Of a DNA stretch of 30,138 nucleotides, positions 15,741-24,674 are shown in pieces; position 1 is the first letter of the stretch, and each line of letters opens with the position of its first letter. Position numbers and translations under genes: made by a program. Source of the stretch: an uncultured Sutterella sp. (lineage in GTDB: Bacteria > Pseudomonadota > Gammaproteobacteria > Burkholderiales > Burkholderiaceae_F); assembly GCA_900552915.1 (NCBI GenBank), contig USBS01000010.1:1-30138 (forward strand), given 5' to 3'. The notes under the pieces are model-generated. The model did not search any database. It was not told where the DNA came from and was given only the letters and a program-made list of their open reading frames with translations.

Positions 15741-18700
15741 ATGCAAAACGACACCAACGTGCAGAGCGTCGACAAAAAAGACACCGGTGAACTGCGCATT
15801 CGAGAAATTCCGTACAACTACACTTCGTTTTCCGATCGGGAAATCGTGCTACGCCTTCTCGGCCAAGAAGCGGCAACCATTCTCGAAGAACTGCGTAGCG
15901 AACGCCGCACGGGCCGCAGCGCGCGCATGCTTTTTGAGGTGCTCGGCGACATCTGGGTCGTCAACCGCAACCCCTATCTGCAGGAGGATCTTCTGCAGAA
16001 CAGCTCGCGCCGCAAACTTCTGATCGAAGCACTCGAACATCGCCTGCGCGAGATGGACAAGCGCCGCGACCCGGCGGCAACCGAGCGCGACGTCAAGGTG
16101 CAGAAGCTTATGGCAGCCGCCTACAAGGCTGTCCGAAAGTTTGAAAGCGGCCTGCAAAGAACCAAGGCATTGAGAGCTCGCTTTAGGCGTGCGCTCAAAA
16201 ACTGTACGGCCGAAGACAACATTCGATTCGATCCCTTCATGCGCGCAGCGCACGTCACGGACGCTACCGACCTTCGCATCGAATATCCGTTCGTCGTCAT
16301 TACCCCCGACAGCGAGCGCGAAATCCCGTCGCTAGTACGTACCTGCATTCAACTGGGGCTCGTGATCATTCCTCGCGGCGGCGGCACCGGATACACCGGC
16401 GGCGCCGTCCCGATGTCGGACATGAGCGCTGTCATCAACACCGAAAAACTCGACTCGATCAGCCGTGCACATCTAATGCACCTTCCGGAGTGCACCCAAG
16501 GTCTCGTTCCGGTCATCGACACCGGCGCCGGCGCCGTCACGCGCCGCGTCACCGAAGCAGCGGCAGTCGACGACTACGTTTTTTCTGTCGATCCAGCTTC
16601 GGCCGACAGCTCCACTATCGGAGGCAACATCGCTGAAAACTCCGGCGGCAAAAAAGCCGTTCTTTGGGGAACCGCTGTCGACAACATTGCCAGCTACCGC
16701 ATGGTCACGGCCGACGGCAACTGGATGGAAGTGGAACGCCTCGCTCACACCTGCGGCAAAATTTCCCGTGACTCGGATATTCGCTGGCGCATCACCGTCA
16801 AGGACGGCCGCACGGACGATCCCGAAAAGGCTCGAGTGCTGAGCACACGGGAGCTTGTTACTGCCGGCAGCATTTTCCGCCGCAAAGGTCTCGGCAAGGA
16901 TGTCACCAACAAATATTTGGGCGGACTTCCTGCTGTGCAAAAGGAAGGTACTGACGGCATCATCACGTCGGCGCGCTGGATCCTGCACAAAATGCCGCCG
17001 TTGGCCTATACGGTTTGCCTGGAATTCTTCGGCGCGGCAACGCTCGCCGGCAAAGCTATTCTGGAAATCTCCAAGCTGCTCGGCGACGGCTACAAAGGCT
17101 GCATGCTTGCCGGTCTCGAGCATCTCGACGATCGTTATTTGAAAGCCGTCAACTATCCGGTCAAAAGCAAGCGCGGAGACTACCCCAAGATGGTGATCGT
17201 GGGCGATGTGGTCGGCAGCGATCAGGATGCGCTTGAAGAAGCGGTCGCCAAGATCATCGAATTCTGCACGAAGGTCAATGGCGAGGGCTTCGTCGCCCGA
17301 ACCCCCGAAGCCCGGTTTGCGTTCTGGCACGAACGCAGCAAAACAGCGGCCATCAGCGCTCACACCAACGCCTTCAAGCTCAATGAAGACGTTGTGATTC
17401 CGCTCGACAAAATCGGCGAATACACCCTTGGCTGCGAAACGTTCAACATCGAATGCTCCATCGACAACAAGCTCGAGATGCTCGAAGAGCTCGAACGCTA
17501 CCTTCGCGGCTACATTTCGCTCGGCAAGCCGTCTCTTACAGCCGGTGTTCCAAAGGAGTTGCTCCTTGAAGCCACCGTACCGCAGGCGCTCGAATTGATC
17601 GACAAAGTGCGAGCACGCTGGACGTTCCTGAGAAACAATTTCAAAGCAGTGGTGGGCGAAAGCAACCAAGCGCTGACTTCTCTCGGGATCGACTTGCCCG
17701 CGGCGGTCCTGCGCAAATACCGCAGCAAAACCATATTCGACCTTATATACGACCATACGGTGCGCGTATCCTGGAAAAAGGAAGTGCGCAGCGAACTGTT
17801 TCGCGTCTTCCCGGGCGACGCGTTTGAAAAAGTGCGCGCCGAGATCGATGCCATTCACGCGCGTGTTTTGCGCGGCCGTGTATTCATCGCATTACACATG
17901 CACGCGGGCGACGGCAACGTTCACACCAATGTGCCTTTGAATTCCGATAATTACCGCATGATGCAAAAGGGTGTCGAAGCGGTTCACCACGTCATGGCGC
18001 TTGCGAAGTCCCTAGGCGGCGTCATCAGCGGCGAGCACGGCATCGGGCTTACCAAAATCGAATTTTTGGATGCCGAATCGCTAAAGCCCTATGCCGAATA
18101 CGTGCACCAAATCGATCCGCAGCGGCACTTCAACCGCGGCAAGCTTTCCAAAGACATCAATCCCGAGACGATTTATACGCCGAGCTTCAACCTGCTCGGC
18201 GCCGAATCGCTCATCATGCAGCAGACGCAAGTCAAAGAAATCAGCGACGCGATCAAGAACTGCCTGCGCTGCGGCAAGTGCAAATCCAAGTGCACGACGC
18301 ATGTTCCTCGCGCAAGTCTTCTTTTCTCGCCGCGAAACAAAATCATCGCCACCAGTCTGCTCATTGAAGCCATCCTTTATGAAAGCCAAACGCGCCGCGG
18401 TCTTTCTGATCTGCACCTCAAAGCCCTCGAGGATCTTGCCGATCACTGCACGCTGTGCATGAAGTGCCGTATACCCTGTCCCGTCAAGATTAATTTCGGT
18501 GAAGTCACGATTCTGCTGCGCGCGCTGCTTGAACGTTCCGGAAAAGCCTCGACGCCTCCGGCCAAGGTCGCAGGCATGAAATTTCTGGAGCTCACGAATC
18601 CACGGTCCGTGGAATGGGCGCGAAAGGGTCTGGTTAATGTGGGCTTTAAGGCCGAGCGCTTTGCGCACGACCTCTTGGCTTCTGCCGCAAGAGCTCAACT

Positions 18701-19667
18701 CAGTCACCCGACGCACACAATCGGCAGACCGGGGTTGATCGAGCAAACCGTCACGCTCGTCAACCGCAAGTTGCCTGCCCCGCGCATGAAGCAAACCATG
18801 CGCTCCGTACTGAACCTAACGGACTCGGCCGTGGCGCCGATCATCCGCAAGCCCGAAGCCAAGGATGCTCAGGCTGTTTTCTATTTCCCCGGCTGCGGCA
18901 ACGAACGCCTTTACCCGGAAGTCTCGCTCGCAGTACTCGCGCTTCTCTATGATGCCGGCGTGCAGACGGTGCTGCCGCCGAAATACATGTGCTGCGGTTA
19001 CCCGCAGCGCGGCGCTGGAGAATTGAACAAGGCCGACGCTATGGTGACTGCCAACCGCGTGCTCTTTCATCGACTGGCCAATACGCTCAACTATCTGGAC
19101 ATCAAAACAGTGTTGGTATCCTGCGGTACTTGCTTGAAGCAGCTCAAGGACTATCACTTCGAGGAAATTTTCCCCGGATGTCGTCTGATTGATGTGCATG
19201 AATTCCTGCTTGAAAAGGGCCTCTCCGTGACGGGAGCGGAAAATGTCCGCTACATGTACCACGACCCCTGCCATACGCCTTTTGCAGCGCCTGCACCCGT
19301 TAAAGTTGTCAACGATATTCTTCGGCCGGCCGACGGCAGTTCCGTGCTGCTCACGGAGTCGTGTTGCGGCGAGTCCGGCACCTTTGCCGTTGCTCGGCCC
19401 GATATCGCCACGCAGGTGCGCTTCAAAAAGGAGGAAAACATTCTTAAGGTCAAAAACACCCTCTGCGCACAACGTGACCGCAGTGCCGTGAAGATTCTCA
19501 CCACTTGTCCGGGGTGTTTGCAGGGCATCAGCCGCTATTCGGATACGACCGGTACGTCGGCTGAATTCTTGGCCGTCGAACTCGCAAAACTCAAGCTCGG
19601 AAACGGATGGCTGACGCGTTTCGTACAGGCCGCCACTCACGAAGGCATTGAGAAAGTTCTCGTATAA
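15741..19667 (+). CDS. DUF3683 FAD/Fe-S oxidoreductase, 1308 aa
   Basis: Large multi-domain oxidoreductase of a kind found in beta-proteobacteria. In order: an N-terminal DUF3683-type helical region (1-~150); a PCMH-type FAD-binding domain with PRGGGTGYTGGAVP at about 211 and STIGGNIAENSGG near 295; a FAD-linked oxidase C-terminal domain with HMHAGDGNVHTN near 719 and SGEHGIGLTKIEFL near 763; two 4Fe-4S sites, CLRCGKCKSKC at 841 and CTLCMKCRIPCP at 903; and two Cys-rich CCG domains (MCCGYPQRGAGE near 1084, SCCGESGTFAVARP near 1208). This combines GlcD/GlcF-like parts in one chain, so oxidation of D-lactate or another 2-hydroxy acid with electrons passed to quinone is likely; the substrate cannot be told from sequence. 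No signal peptide: cytoplasmic or membrane-associated. Its weak ribosome site is GAGAAAAG before ATG 15741. Confidence 0.93.
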   Translation: MQNDTNVQSVDKKDTGELRIREIPYNYTSFSDREIVLRLLGQEAATILEELRSERRTGRSARMLFEVLGDIWVVNRNPYLQEDLLQNSSRRKLLIEALEHRLREMDKRRDPAATERDVKVQKLMAAAYKAVRKFESGLQRTKALRARFRRALKNCTAEDNIRFDPFMRAAHVTDATDLRIEYPFVVITPDSEREIPSLVRTCIQLGLVIIPRGGGTGYTGGAVPMSDMSAVINTEKLDSISRAHLMHLPECTQGLVPVIDTGAGAVTRRVTEAAAVDDYVFSVDPASADSSTIGGNIAENSGGKKAVLWGTAVDNIASYRMVTADGNWMEVERLAHTCGKISRDSDIRWRITVKDGRTDDPEKARVLSTRELVTAGSIFRRKGLGKDVTNKYLGGLPAVQKEGTDGIITSARWILHKMPPLAYTVCLEFFGAATLAGKAILEISKLLGDGYKGCMLAGLEHLDDRYLKAVNYPVKSKRGDYPKMVIVGDVVGSDQDALEEAVAKIIEFCTKVNGEGFVARTPEARFAFWHERSKTAAISAHTNAFKLNEDVVIPLDKIGEYTLGCETFNIECSIDNKLEMLEELERYLRGYISLGKPSLTAGVPKELLLEATVPQALELIDKVRARWTFLRNNFKAVVGESNQALTSLGIDLPAAVLRKYRSKTIFDLIYDHTVRVSWKKEVRSELFRVFPGDAFEKVRAEIDAIHARVLRGRVFIALHMHAGDGNVHTNVPLNSDNYRMMQKGVEAVHHVMALAKSLGGVISGEHGIGLTKIEFLDAESLKPYAEYVHQIDPQRHFNRGKLSKDINPETIYTPSFNLLGAESLIMQQTQVKEISDAIKNCLRCGKCKSKCTTHVPRASLLFSPRNKIIATSLLIEAILYESQTRRGLSDLHLKALEDLADHCTLCMKCRIPCPVKINFGEVTILLRALLERSGKASTPPAKVAGMKFLELTNPRSVEWARKGLVNVGFKAERFAHDLLASAARAQLSHPTHTIGRPGLIEQTVTLVNRKLPAPRMKQTMRSVLNLTDSAVAPIIRKPEAKDAQAVFYFPGCGNERLYPEVSLAVLALLYDAGVQTVLPPKYMCCGYPQRGAGELNKADAMVTANRVLFHRLANTLNYLDIKTVLVSCGTCLKQLKDYHFEEIFPGCRLIDVHEFLLEKGLSVTGAENVRYMYHDPCHTPFAAPAPVKVVNDILRPADGSSVLLTESCCGESGTFAVARPDIATQVRFKKEENILKVKNTLCAQRDRSAVKILTTCPGCLQGISRYSDTTGTSAEFLAVELAKLKLGNGWLTRFVQAATHEGIEKVLV

Positions 19668-19698
19668 TCCTCGTCCCTTCGGTGAATTCCCCTACTGT

Positions 19699-20145
19699 AT
19701 GACAAATAACTGCCCTCTCTGCAATCCTGTTGGCGAACGCGTGATATGGCGCGGAAAGCTCATTCGCGTGATCGACGCTTCCGATGACGAGTTGCCCGGC
19801 TTCGTGCGTGTGATCGTTAAGCGACACGCCGCCGAAATGACGGATTTGACTTCGGAAGAAAATTCCATGGTGCGTCAGGCGGTGCGCATGTGCGAAATAT
19901 GCATGCTGGAAACGATGCACCCCGACAAAATCAATCTGGCAAGCCTCGGCAACATGGTGCCGCACGTTCACTGGCACGTGATCGCACGATATAAAGACGA
20001 TGCTTTTTTTCCGGATTCCATCTGGTCGCCCAAACGCAGAACGTGTCCGAGCGAAGTGCTTGAGCAAAGACGGATCAAAGCCAAGGAAATGCTCAAAAAG
20101 CTCCCGTCGCTTTTGATGTCGTTGGAAAAAATTTGCCCGGAATAG
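19699..20145 (+). CDS. HIT family hydrolase
   Basis: Histidine-triad protein of 148 aa, a probable nucleotide phosphoramidase or diadenosine-polyphosphate hydrolase. The catalytic triad HVHWHVIARY is complete, with NLASLGNMVPH before it, and the N-terminus NNCPLCNPVG carries the CxxC often seen in this group. The start at ATG 19699 gives MTNNCPLC; the frame is open back to TTG 19648, which would overlap the previous gene. A TATAAT at 19663-19668 on the stop codon of the large oxidoreductase could be its own -10, though no -35 is clear. Otherwise it is read with the oxidoreductase, 31 bases away. Confidence 0.93.
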   Translation: MTNNCPLCNPVGERVIWRGKLIRVIDASDDELPGFVRVIVKRHAAEMTDLTSEENSMVRQAVRMCEICMLETMHPDKINLASLGNMVPHVHWHVIARYKDDAFFPDSIWSPKRRTCPSEVLEQRRIKAKEMLKKLPSLLMSLEKICPE

Positions 20146-20153
20146 GGGTACCC

Positions 20154-20186
20154 GAAGAGGTTCGATTTTCGAACCTCTTCATTTTT
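20154..20186 (+). terminator. Rho-independent terminator, HIT gene
   Basis: A perfect 11-bp stem 20154-20164 with 20170-20180, loop ATTTT, followed by A and five T. It overlaps the stop codon of the convergent SPOR gene and probably serves both directions. Confidence 0.9.
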
Positions 20187-20844
20187 GGTAGAAGCTGCAA
20201 TTTTGGATTTCCGTCCCCTTCCAACGCTTCCAAACGCTGAAAAGGGCTTCGCGTTTTTCGGGCGTCAGATTACGAAATACCAAATCCAGTTTGTCGGAAG
20301 GCTCACCCAATCGGTTGGTCACACGTAGGCCTTGCACATCGGGTGCCTTAGGGCCGCTCAACCACGCCAAAGCCTCCTGTTTGCTCTCGAACGTTTCGAT
20401 CTCCACGCCGTAGGAAAGATTCCCGCGCAAAATCGGGCGTACATTTTTGTACCCCTGTTCTCGAAACTGTTTTACGAATGCGCGCACTGCAATATCGTTG
20501 CCGTAGGGTCCAAGGTACACAATCCAGCGATCCGGCAAAAACCTGTCGGAGATTTCAGCTTGTTCCAAAAGTCCTTTTTGCTTGAGTGAAGCTTGAACCG
20601 AAACGATCTGTCCGCCGTCAAAAGGTCCCCACACGAAGCAATCGGCGTCCACCGGAGCACCGGAGAATTTGGCCGCTTCGTCACTTTTTCGCGCATCAAT
20701 CGTCGCCTGCACCAGCTTCGGAATTTCGAACTGAAGCTGCGATTCGGCAAACAAATCGACCGTGGGCTGCTTTGACTGATCGTAAAGAAACCAACAGCAG
20801 GCACACAAAGCCGACAAAAGCACCAAGTTGATGAAGTACCGCAC
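20179..20844 (-). CDS. SPOR-domain membrane protein
   Basis: A 221-aa protein with one membrane helix near the start (FINLVLLSALCACCWFLY) and a periplasmic domain. The region RWIVYLGPYGNDIAVRAFVKQFREQG to LSYGVEIETFESKQEALAWL has the beta-alpha-beta pattern of SPOR domains, which bind septal peptidoglycan. GTG 20844 is preferred because GAGGG lies six bases upstream and the coaX stop is at 20864; the open frame before it overlaps coaX. It is the last gene of birA-coaX-SPOR, an order usual in Burkholderiales, and probably takes part in cell division or wall maintenance. Confidence 0.82.
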   Translation of the reverse strand: MRYFINLVLLSALCACCWFLYDQSKQPTVDLFAESQLQFEIPKLVQATIDARKSDEAAKFSGAPVDADCFVWGPFDGGQIVSVQASLKQKGLLEQAEISDRFLPDRWIVYLGPYGNDIAVRAFVKQFREQGYKNVRPILRGNLSYGVEIETFESKQEALAWLSGPKAPDVQGLRVTNRLGEPSDKLDLVFRNLTPEKREALFSVWKRWKGTEIQNCSFYQK

Positions 20845-20863
20845 CTTTAACCCTCGTAAGGAC

Positions 20864-21631
20864 TTAGCGCGAGACTGCACGCATCGCCAACCCGCGCAGC
20901 ACGAGGTTGTGCTTAATGACGGCCTGCGGATACTCTTGCATGATGTAGGGGGCAAACAAGGGAGCCGCTCCTCCCGCAAAAAGCAGTTTCGGCTCTTTGT
21001 AGCCCATGCGGCACATGCAGGCGAGCGATCGGTCTACGATCCCGAGATGGGCTTCTAGTACTGCGGTTGCAATGGCATCGGCCGTATTGCTCGGAAAATC
21101 AGACCGCACGCCGATGCGCCCCGGGCGACAACGGGTTTTGGTCAGCAGAGCCTCGGTCATCATAGAGGGACCGGGCAAAATGCGTCCGCCGATAAAAGCT
21201 TGCGTATGGTCGCCTTCAGGCACCACAACATCGGCCGTCGTTGCCGTACCGATATGCACAACCAAAATCGGTTGCCCGGGGTACAAAGAAGCTGCCCCGA
21301 TAACCGCGTGCCAACGATCGCTGCCGAGCTGCTCGTAGTTGTCGTATTTATTGACGACAGTGAGGCTTTTGCCCTCGAAGATCCGATCGGAATGCAGCCA
21401 ATCCCATTTGATTCCGTGCGCATTGAAAAACCGCGTGATGTTGAACGCAAACTTTTCACTCGAAACCATGCAGCCCACCACGCGCTCAGGCTTGAGATTG
21501 AGCCACTTGTGCAGCAGTTCGTCGGGCACGACATCGTTGCCGCAGTGCACATAAGCATGCGGCTCTTCAGGCTTATCCGACGTCGCCCATTTAAGCGCCG
21601 TGTTGCCGAGATCCAAAAGCAGAGCAGTCAC
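20864..21631 (-). CDS. coaX: Type III pantothenate kinase
   Basis: Phosphorylates pantothenate, the first step of coenzyme A synthesis; the type III enzyme is not inhibited by CoA. 255 aa, normal length. It begins TALLLDLGNTALKWATS, the phosphate-binding loop of the acetate-kinase fold, and has GSDRWHAVIGAASLYPG and HIGTATTADVVVPEGDHTQA, with the conserved Asp and Thr of the active site, followed by FIGGRILPGPSMM. It follows birA by nine bases in one operon. In some beta-proteobacteria this gene is called baf because of its effect on toxin gene expression. Confidence 0.96.
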   Translation of the reverse strand: MTALLLDLGNTALKWATSDKPEEPHAYVHCGNDVVPDELLHKWLNLKPERVVGCMVSSEKFAFNITRFFNAHGIKWDWLHSDRIFEGKSLTVVNKYDNYEQLGSDRWHAVIGAASLYPGQPILVVHIGTATTADVVVPEGDHTQAFIGGRILPGPSMMTEALLTKTRCRPGRIGVRSDFPSNTADAIATAVLEAHLGIVDRSLACMCRMGYKEPKLLFAGGAAPLFAPYIMQEYPQAVIKHNLVLRGLAMRAVSR

Positions 21632-21640
21632 AATTACTCT

Positions 21641-22456
21641 CTAATCATTCTGGAGCGGCCGAATCCGAGCGTCCGAAAAGGCGCTCATCCGACCGCCCTC
21701 ATCGATAAACAACAACTCGCCGACAGCGCCGATTCCCGCCACTCTTCCTCTTTTCATCTCACCGGAAGGCAAGGTTAAAAGTACGGTTCTATCCGCAAAA
21801 GCGTCCAATTGAGGCCATTTGGACCGCACTTCAGCCAATGCCCCGCAATTCAGACATGAACAAATCGATTCGATTGCCAAAGCAAGCGACACGGCAAGTC
21901 TTAGACGAATGGCCTGCAACTCATCGGCCTTGAGACTCTGCACAAACAAGGCGGCCGCCGGGACATCCGTCGTCGGAACCGATGTTTGTCCAAGGCAAAT
22001 ATTAACGCCGATCCCTACAACGGCATGAGGAAAACGTGAGCGACTGTGGACAATTTCGCAGAGTATGCCGGCCGCCTTGCCGCCATTTATCCAAATATCG
22101 TTCGGCCACTTAAGCCGTACTTCGGGATTGAACTCTTTGAGCACATCCACACAGGCGGCACCGACAATCAATGAAAGTCCGGCGGGATTTTCCGTGCTTG
22201 TAGCTAAAGGAATACCAAGCGTCAGAAGAAGGCTAGCTTCAGGCGCCGACCAACTACGCCCACGCGTCCCTCGGCCTGCTCTTTGCACATCGGCTACACG
22301 CACCGTCCACAAACAATCCTCAGTATTTTTCACAAGTTCTTTGACATCGTCGTTGGTGCTTGTTGTTGTCGTTACCCAAGACGCTGTCAGACGACTTCCG
22401 GCCAAAACGAGGCTCTCGGACAAAAGCTTTTGTTTTGTGCAATTACAATGCTGCAT
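21641..22456 (-). CDS. birA: Biotin-protein ligase
   Basis: Attaches biotin to carboxylase carrier proteins through a biotinyl-AMP intermediate. 271 aa. The nucleotide-binding loop reads GRGTRGRSW, and the ligase core has LKWPNDIWINGGKAAGILCE and VVGIGVNI. The C-terminal small domain is present, ending DARIRPLQND. There is no N-terminal helix-turn-helix domain, so unlike E. coli BirA it cannot repress the biotin operon itself. Its start is within nine bases of the divergent hydrolase gene, so the promoters must overlap coding sequence. First gene of birA-coaX-SPOR. Confidence 0.95.
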   Translation of the reverse strand: MQHCNCTKQKLLSESLVLAGSRLTASWVTTTTSTNDDVKELVKNTEDCLWTVRVADVQRAGRGTRGRSWSAPEASLLLTLGIPLATSTENPAGLSLIVGAACVDVLKEFNPEVRLKWPNDIWINGGKAAGILCEIVHSRSRFPHAVVGIGVNICLGQTSVPTTDVPAAALFVQSLKADELQAIRLRLAVSLALAIESICSCLNCGALAEVRSKWPQLDAFADRTVLLTLPSGEMKRGRVAGIGAVGELLFIDEGGRMSAFSDARIRPLQND

Positions 22457-22483
22457 ACACTTATCGAACGCTCACACCAACAG

Positions 22484-23113
22484 ATGACCAGGACGCATAC
22501 TACACAAACCGCCGGCGAAGCCGGAATGATTGAACTCGATATTGACTTTCCGGACCTCTGCACTCAAGGCATTGCATTCCTGGCCCATCCGATCACGACG
22601 CAGGGCGGAAGCAAAGACCATAAAGTCATCACAACGATGGCTAAGGCGTTGGTCTCCGGCGGTTGGCTCGTGGTGCGTCCCAACTGTCGAGGCGCAGGGC
22701 GCAGTGAAGGCGAGTACAACGCAGGCCCCGGTGAGGCCGCCGATTTTCTGCGCGTCATTGACGCCGTTTTTGAAATGCGCGAGGTAGCAGAGGTGCTACC
22801 CGTGGGAGGCCGTGCTGTTTTCGGCGGCTTTTCCTTCGGCACATACGTCATGAGTCTAGCCGCTCAGATCCGTAAGCCCGCAGCCATGATCTATGCAGGT
22901 CCCGCCGTACACAAATTCGATATTGTGCATCCGGGCTGTCCCGCTTTCGTCGTGCACGCGCAAAACGATGAATTGGCTCCGCTCAATTCCGTCCTGTCCT
23001 GGGCCAACGTCAACAATTTGACCGTGAACGTCATTCCTGCAACTAATCACGTTTTTGCCAAAAAACTACCGCAACTGAGCCGCGTTTTCTCACAATTCGT
23101 TGCCCTTATCTGA
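22484..23113 (+). CDS. Alpha/beta hydrolase (COG2945-like)
   Basis: Small serine hydrolase of 209 aa from ATG 22484. It has HPITTQGGSKDHKVITTMA, the oxyanion-region signature of this group, NCRGAGRSEGEYNAGPGE, and the nucleophile elbow GGFSFGTYVMSL with the catalytic Ser in GFSFG. HAQNDELAPL supplies the Asp and PATNHVFAKKL the catalytic His, so the triad is intact. Substrate unknown; members are thought to be esterases. An earlier ATG at 22448 is possible but would overlap birA. It stands in front of the PBP5-like gene by 24 bases on the same strand and is likely to be the first gene of the lip operon. Confidence 0.88.
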   Translation: MTRTHTTQTAGEAGMIELDIDFPDLCTQGIAFLAHPITTQGGSKDHKVITTMAKALVSGGWLVVRPNCRGAGRSEGEYNAGPGEAADFLRVIDAVFEMREVAEVLPVGGRAVFGGFSFGTYVMSLAAQIRKPAAMIYAGPAVHKFDIVHPGCPAFVVHAQNDELAPLNSVLSWANVNNLTVNVIPATNHVFAKKLPQLSRVFSQFVALI

Positions 23114-23137
23114 ACACGAACGCCCTAAAATCGCCTC

Positions 23138-24352
23138 ATGCGACTTTTCAGCTGTTTCTTTATCGCCCTAACGCTCTTTTTGAGCTTGATTGCCGCGGCA
23201 CCTCAAGTGCAAGCTTCCGGCAAGGAGCCTTTGCTCGCGTCTTCCCCAAAAGCCTGGGTTCTCATTGACGGCACAAGCGGCTTTGTCATGAGTGCGCACG
23301 AAAAAGACAAAGCACTCAATCCGGGCGAACTTGTGCATCTGATGGTGCTTTATACGGCGCTCGACTCAGTTGCGGGTGACAAATCGGCTCTCAACACCAA
23401 CGTCAGCATTACGCCGACGGACGTACTTCGCTCCAACGGATCGCGACGGCTTTATCTTGTTCCGGGTGAACCGCATTCTCTGAAAACGCTTTTGCACGGA
23501 ATCGCCGTGACGGGCGCCGAAGATGCCGTTTTAGCCGTCGCCACCCATATAGCAGGCGATCCGGATTCTTTTGCCGAACGTATGAATCAAACAGCCCTGA
23601 AGTTGGGGCTCAAACAGAGTCACTTTGTCGCGCCCACGGACAATGCCGTCAATCGGATGAGCGCACATGATCTGGCTCGGCTTGCATCGGCATTCAAAAA
23701 GAACTTTCCTCAGGCTTTCGCATGGTTTTCCGAAAAGGAATTCGTCTTTACGTCGCACAGCCTCAGAAACCGCAACCTATTGTTGTGGCGCGGCTCGGGT
23801 ATTGACGGAGTCATGAGCAATGCCGACAACACCTCCGTAATCGGCAGTTGGCACCGAGCCTCCGATAAAAACGTGATGCACCGCGATGTCATTGCCGTGC
23901 TGCTGAGCGGACAAACTTCCGATCTCTCCACAGCCGACGTTCAGACCTTGCTTCAGCACGGGCGTCTCGAATACGAAACACTGCGACTTTTTCCTGCAAA
24001 TACGCTCGTCACCAAAATCGATATTCTTACCGGAAACAGAGAAAAGCTTGAAGTCGGCAGCGCCGATGAAATTTGGGTGACAGTAAGTCGACAGGATATC
24101 GTTTCACGCGGCATGGGCGGTTTTACCACACAGTTTGAATACATGGCTCCGGCCGTTGCCCCTGTCAAAGCCGGTGAAGTTGTTGGAAAACTGCGTGTTT
24201 ATTTTCAAAACAAGCACATAGAGGACTTCGATTTGGTCGCCATGCACGACGTCGGCCCGGGCAGCTTTCTCAGCCGCTTTGTCGACTCGGTGCGCCTGCG
24301 CATGAAGCCTGCCGACAATCAGGCTCACCACGTTCCGCTTTCAACCCCTTAA
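23138..24352 (+). CDS. PBP5-like protein lacking catalytic motifs
   Basis: By position (before ybeD-lipB) and fold this is the D-alanyl-D-alanine carboxypeptidase DacA/DacC, 404 aa, exported (signal peptide 1-26). Order matches PBP5: transpeptidase-like domain to about 260, then the beta-rich C-terminal domain (TKIDILTGNREKLEVGSADE) and an amphipathic tail (SFLSRFVDSVRLRM) able to sit on the membrane. But the three active-site motifs are lost. SxxK, in NPxSLTK of active enzymes, is NPGELVH, with Glu64 and His67. SxN is T125-G-A. KTG is M226-S-N. Surrounding fold residues (SPKAWVLIDGTSG, GLKQSHFVAPTD) are kept, and the frame is intact, so this is a maintained pseudoenzyme and not a decaying gene. 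It probably binds peptidoglycan or a partner. Confidence 0.88.
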   Translation: MRLFSCFFIALTLFLSLIAAAPQVQASGKEPLLASSPKAWVLIDGTSGFVMSAHEKDKALNPGELVHLMVLYTALDSVAGDKSALNTNVSITPTDVLRSNGSRRLYLVPGEPHSLKTLLHGIAVTGAEDAVLAVATHIAGDPDSFAERMNQTALKLGLKQSHFVAPTDNAVNRMSAHDLARLASAFKKNFPQAFAWFSEKEFVFTSHSLRNRNLLLWRGSGIDGVMSNADNTSVIGSWHRASDKNVMHRDVIAVLLSGQTSDLSTADVQTLLQHGRLEYETLRLFPANTLVTKIDILTGNREKLEVGSADEIWVTVSRQDIVSRGMGGFTTQFEYMAPAVAPVKAGEVVGKLRVYFQNKHIEDFDLVAMHDVGPGSFLSRFVDSVRLRMKPADNQAHHVPLSTP

Positions 24353-24365
24353 GGACTCCCGATCC

Positions 24366-24674
24366 ATGACAGATAAGACTCAATTCAAGAAAACCGAGGA
24401 AACCGTTGTTGAGGAACAGGATTCTCTCATCGAATTTCCCTGCGATTTTCCGATTAAAGTCATGGGGGCTTCGGCACCGCACTTTGCGGAAACCATCGGT
24501 GCGGCCGTACGGGAACTGGTCCCCGATTTCGATCCGTCCACGATCACCGAGCGTAAATCGGCCAAGAGCAGATACACAGCGCTCACTGTGACGGTTCGCG
24601 CAACGAGCCGTCAGCAACTTGACAGCGTTTACCTCATGCTGACCTCTCATCCGCTCGTCAAGATCGTACTGTGA
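24366..24674 (+). CDS. ybeD: DUF493 protein YbeD
   Basis: Small conserved protein of 102 aa with an ACT-like alpha/beta fold; function not settled. DSLIEFPCDFPIKVMG and the run SRYTALTVTVRATSRQQ followed by SHPLVKIVL are typical. It is usually found between dacA and lipB, as here. Its stop overlaps the lipB start by four bases (GTGA at 24671), and it begins 13 bases after the PBP5-like gene, so the three are one operon. Confidence 0.94.
   Translation: MTDKTQFKKTEETVVEEQDSLIEFPCDFPIKVMGASAPHFAETIGAAVRELVPDFDPSTITERKSAKSRYTALTVTVRATSRQQLDSVYLMLTSHPLVKIVL

Noticed and set aside
16473..17858. 461-codon open frame on the minus strand
   Set aside because: Shadow of the large oxidoreductase; His/Phe/Asp-rich random-looking sequence.
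19648..19668. TTGAGA...TATAAT as a promoter of the HIT gene
   Set aside because: The boxes are only nine bases apart; the -10 alone is noted under the HIT gene.
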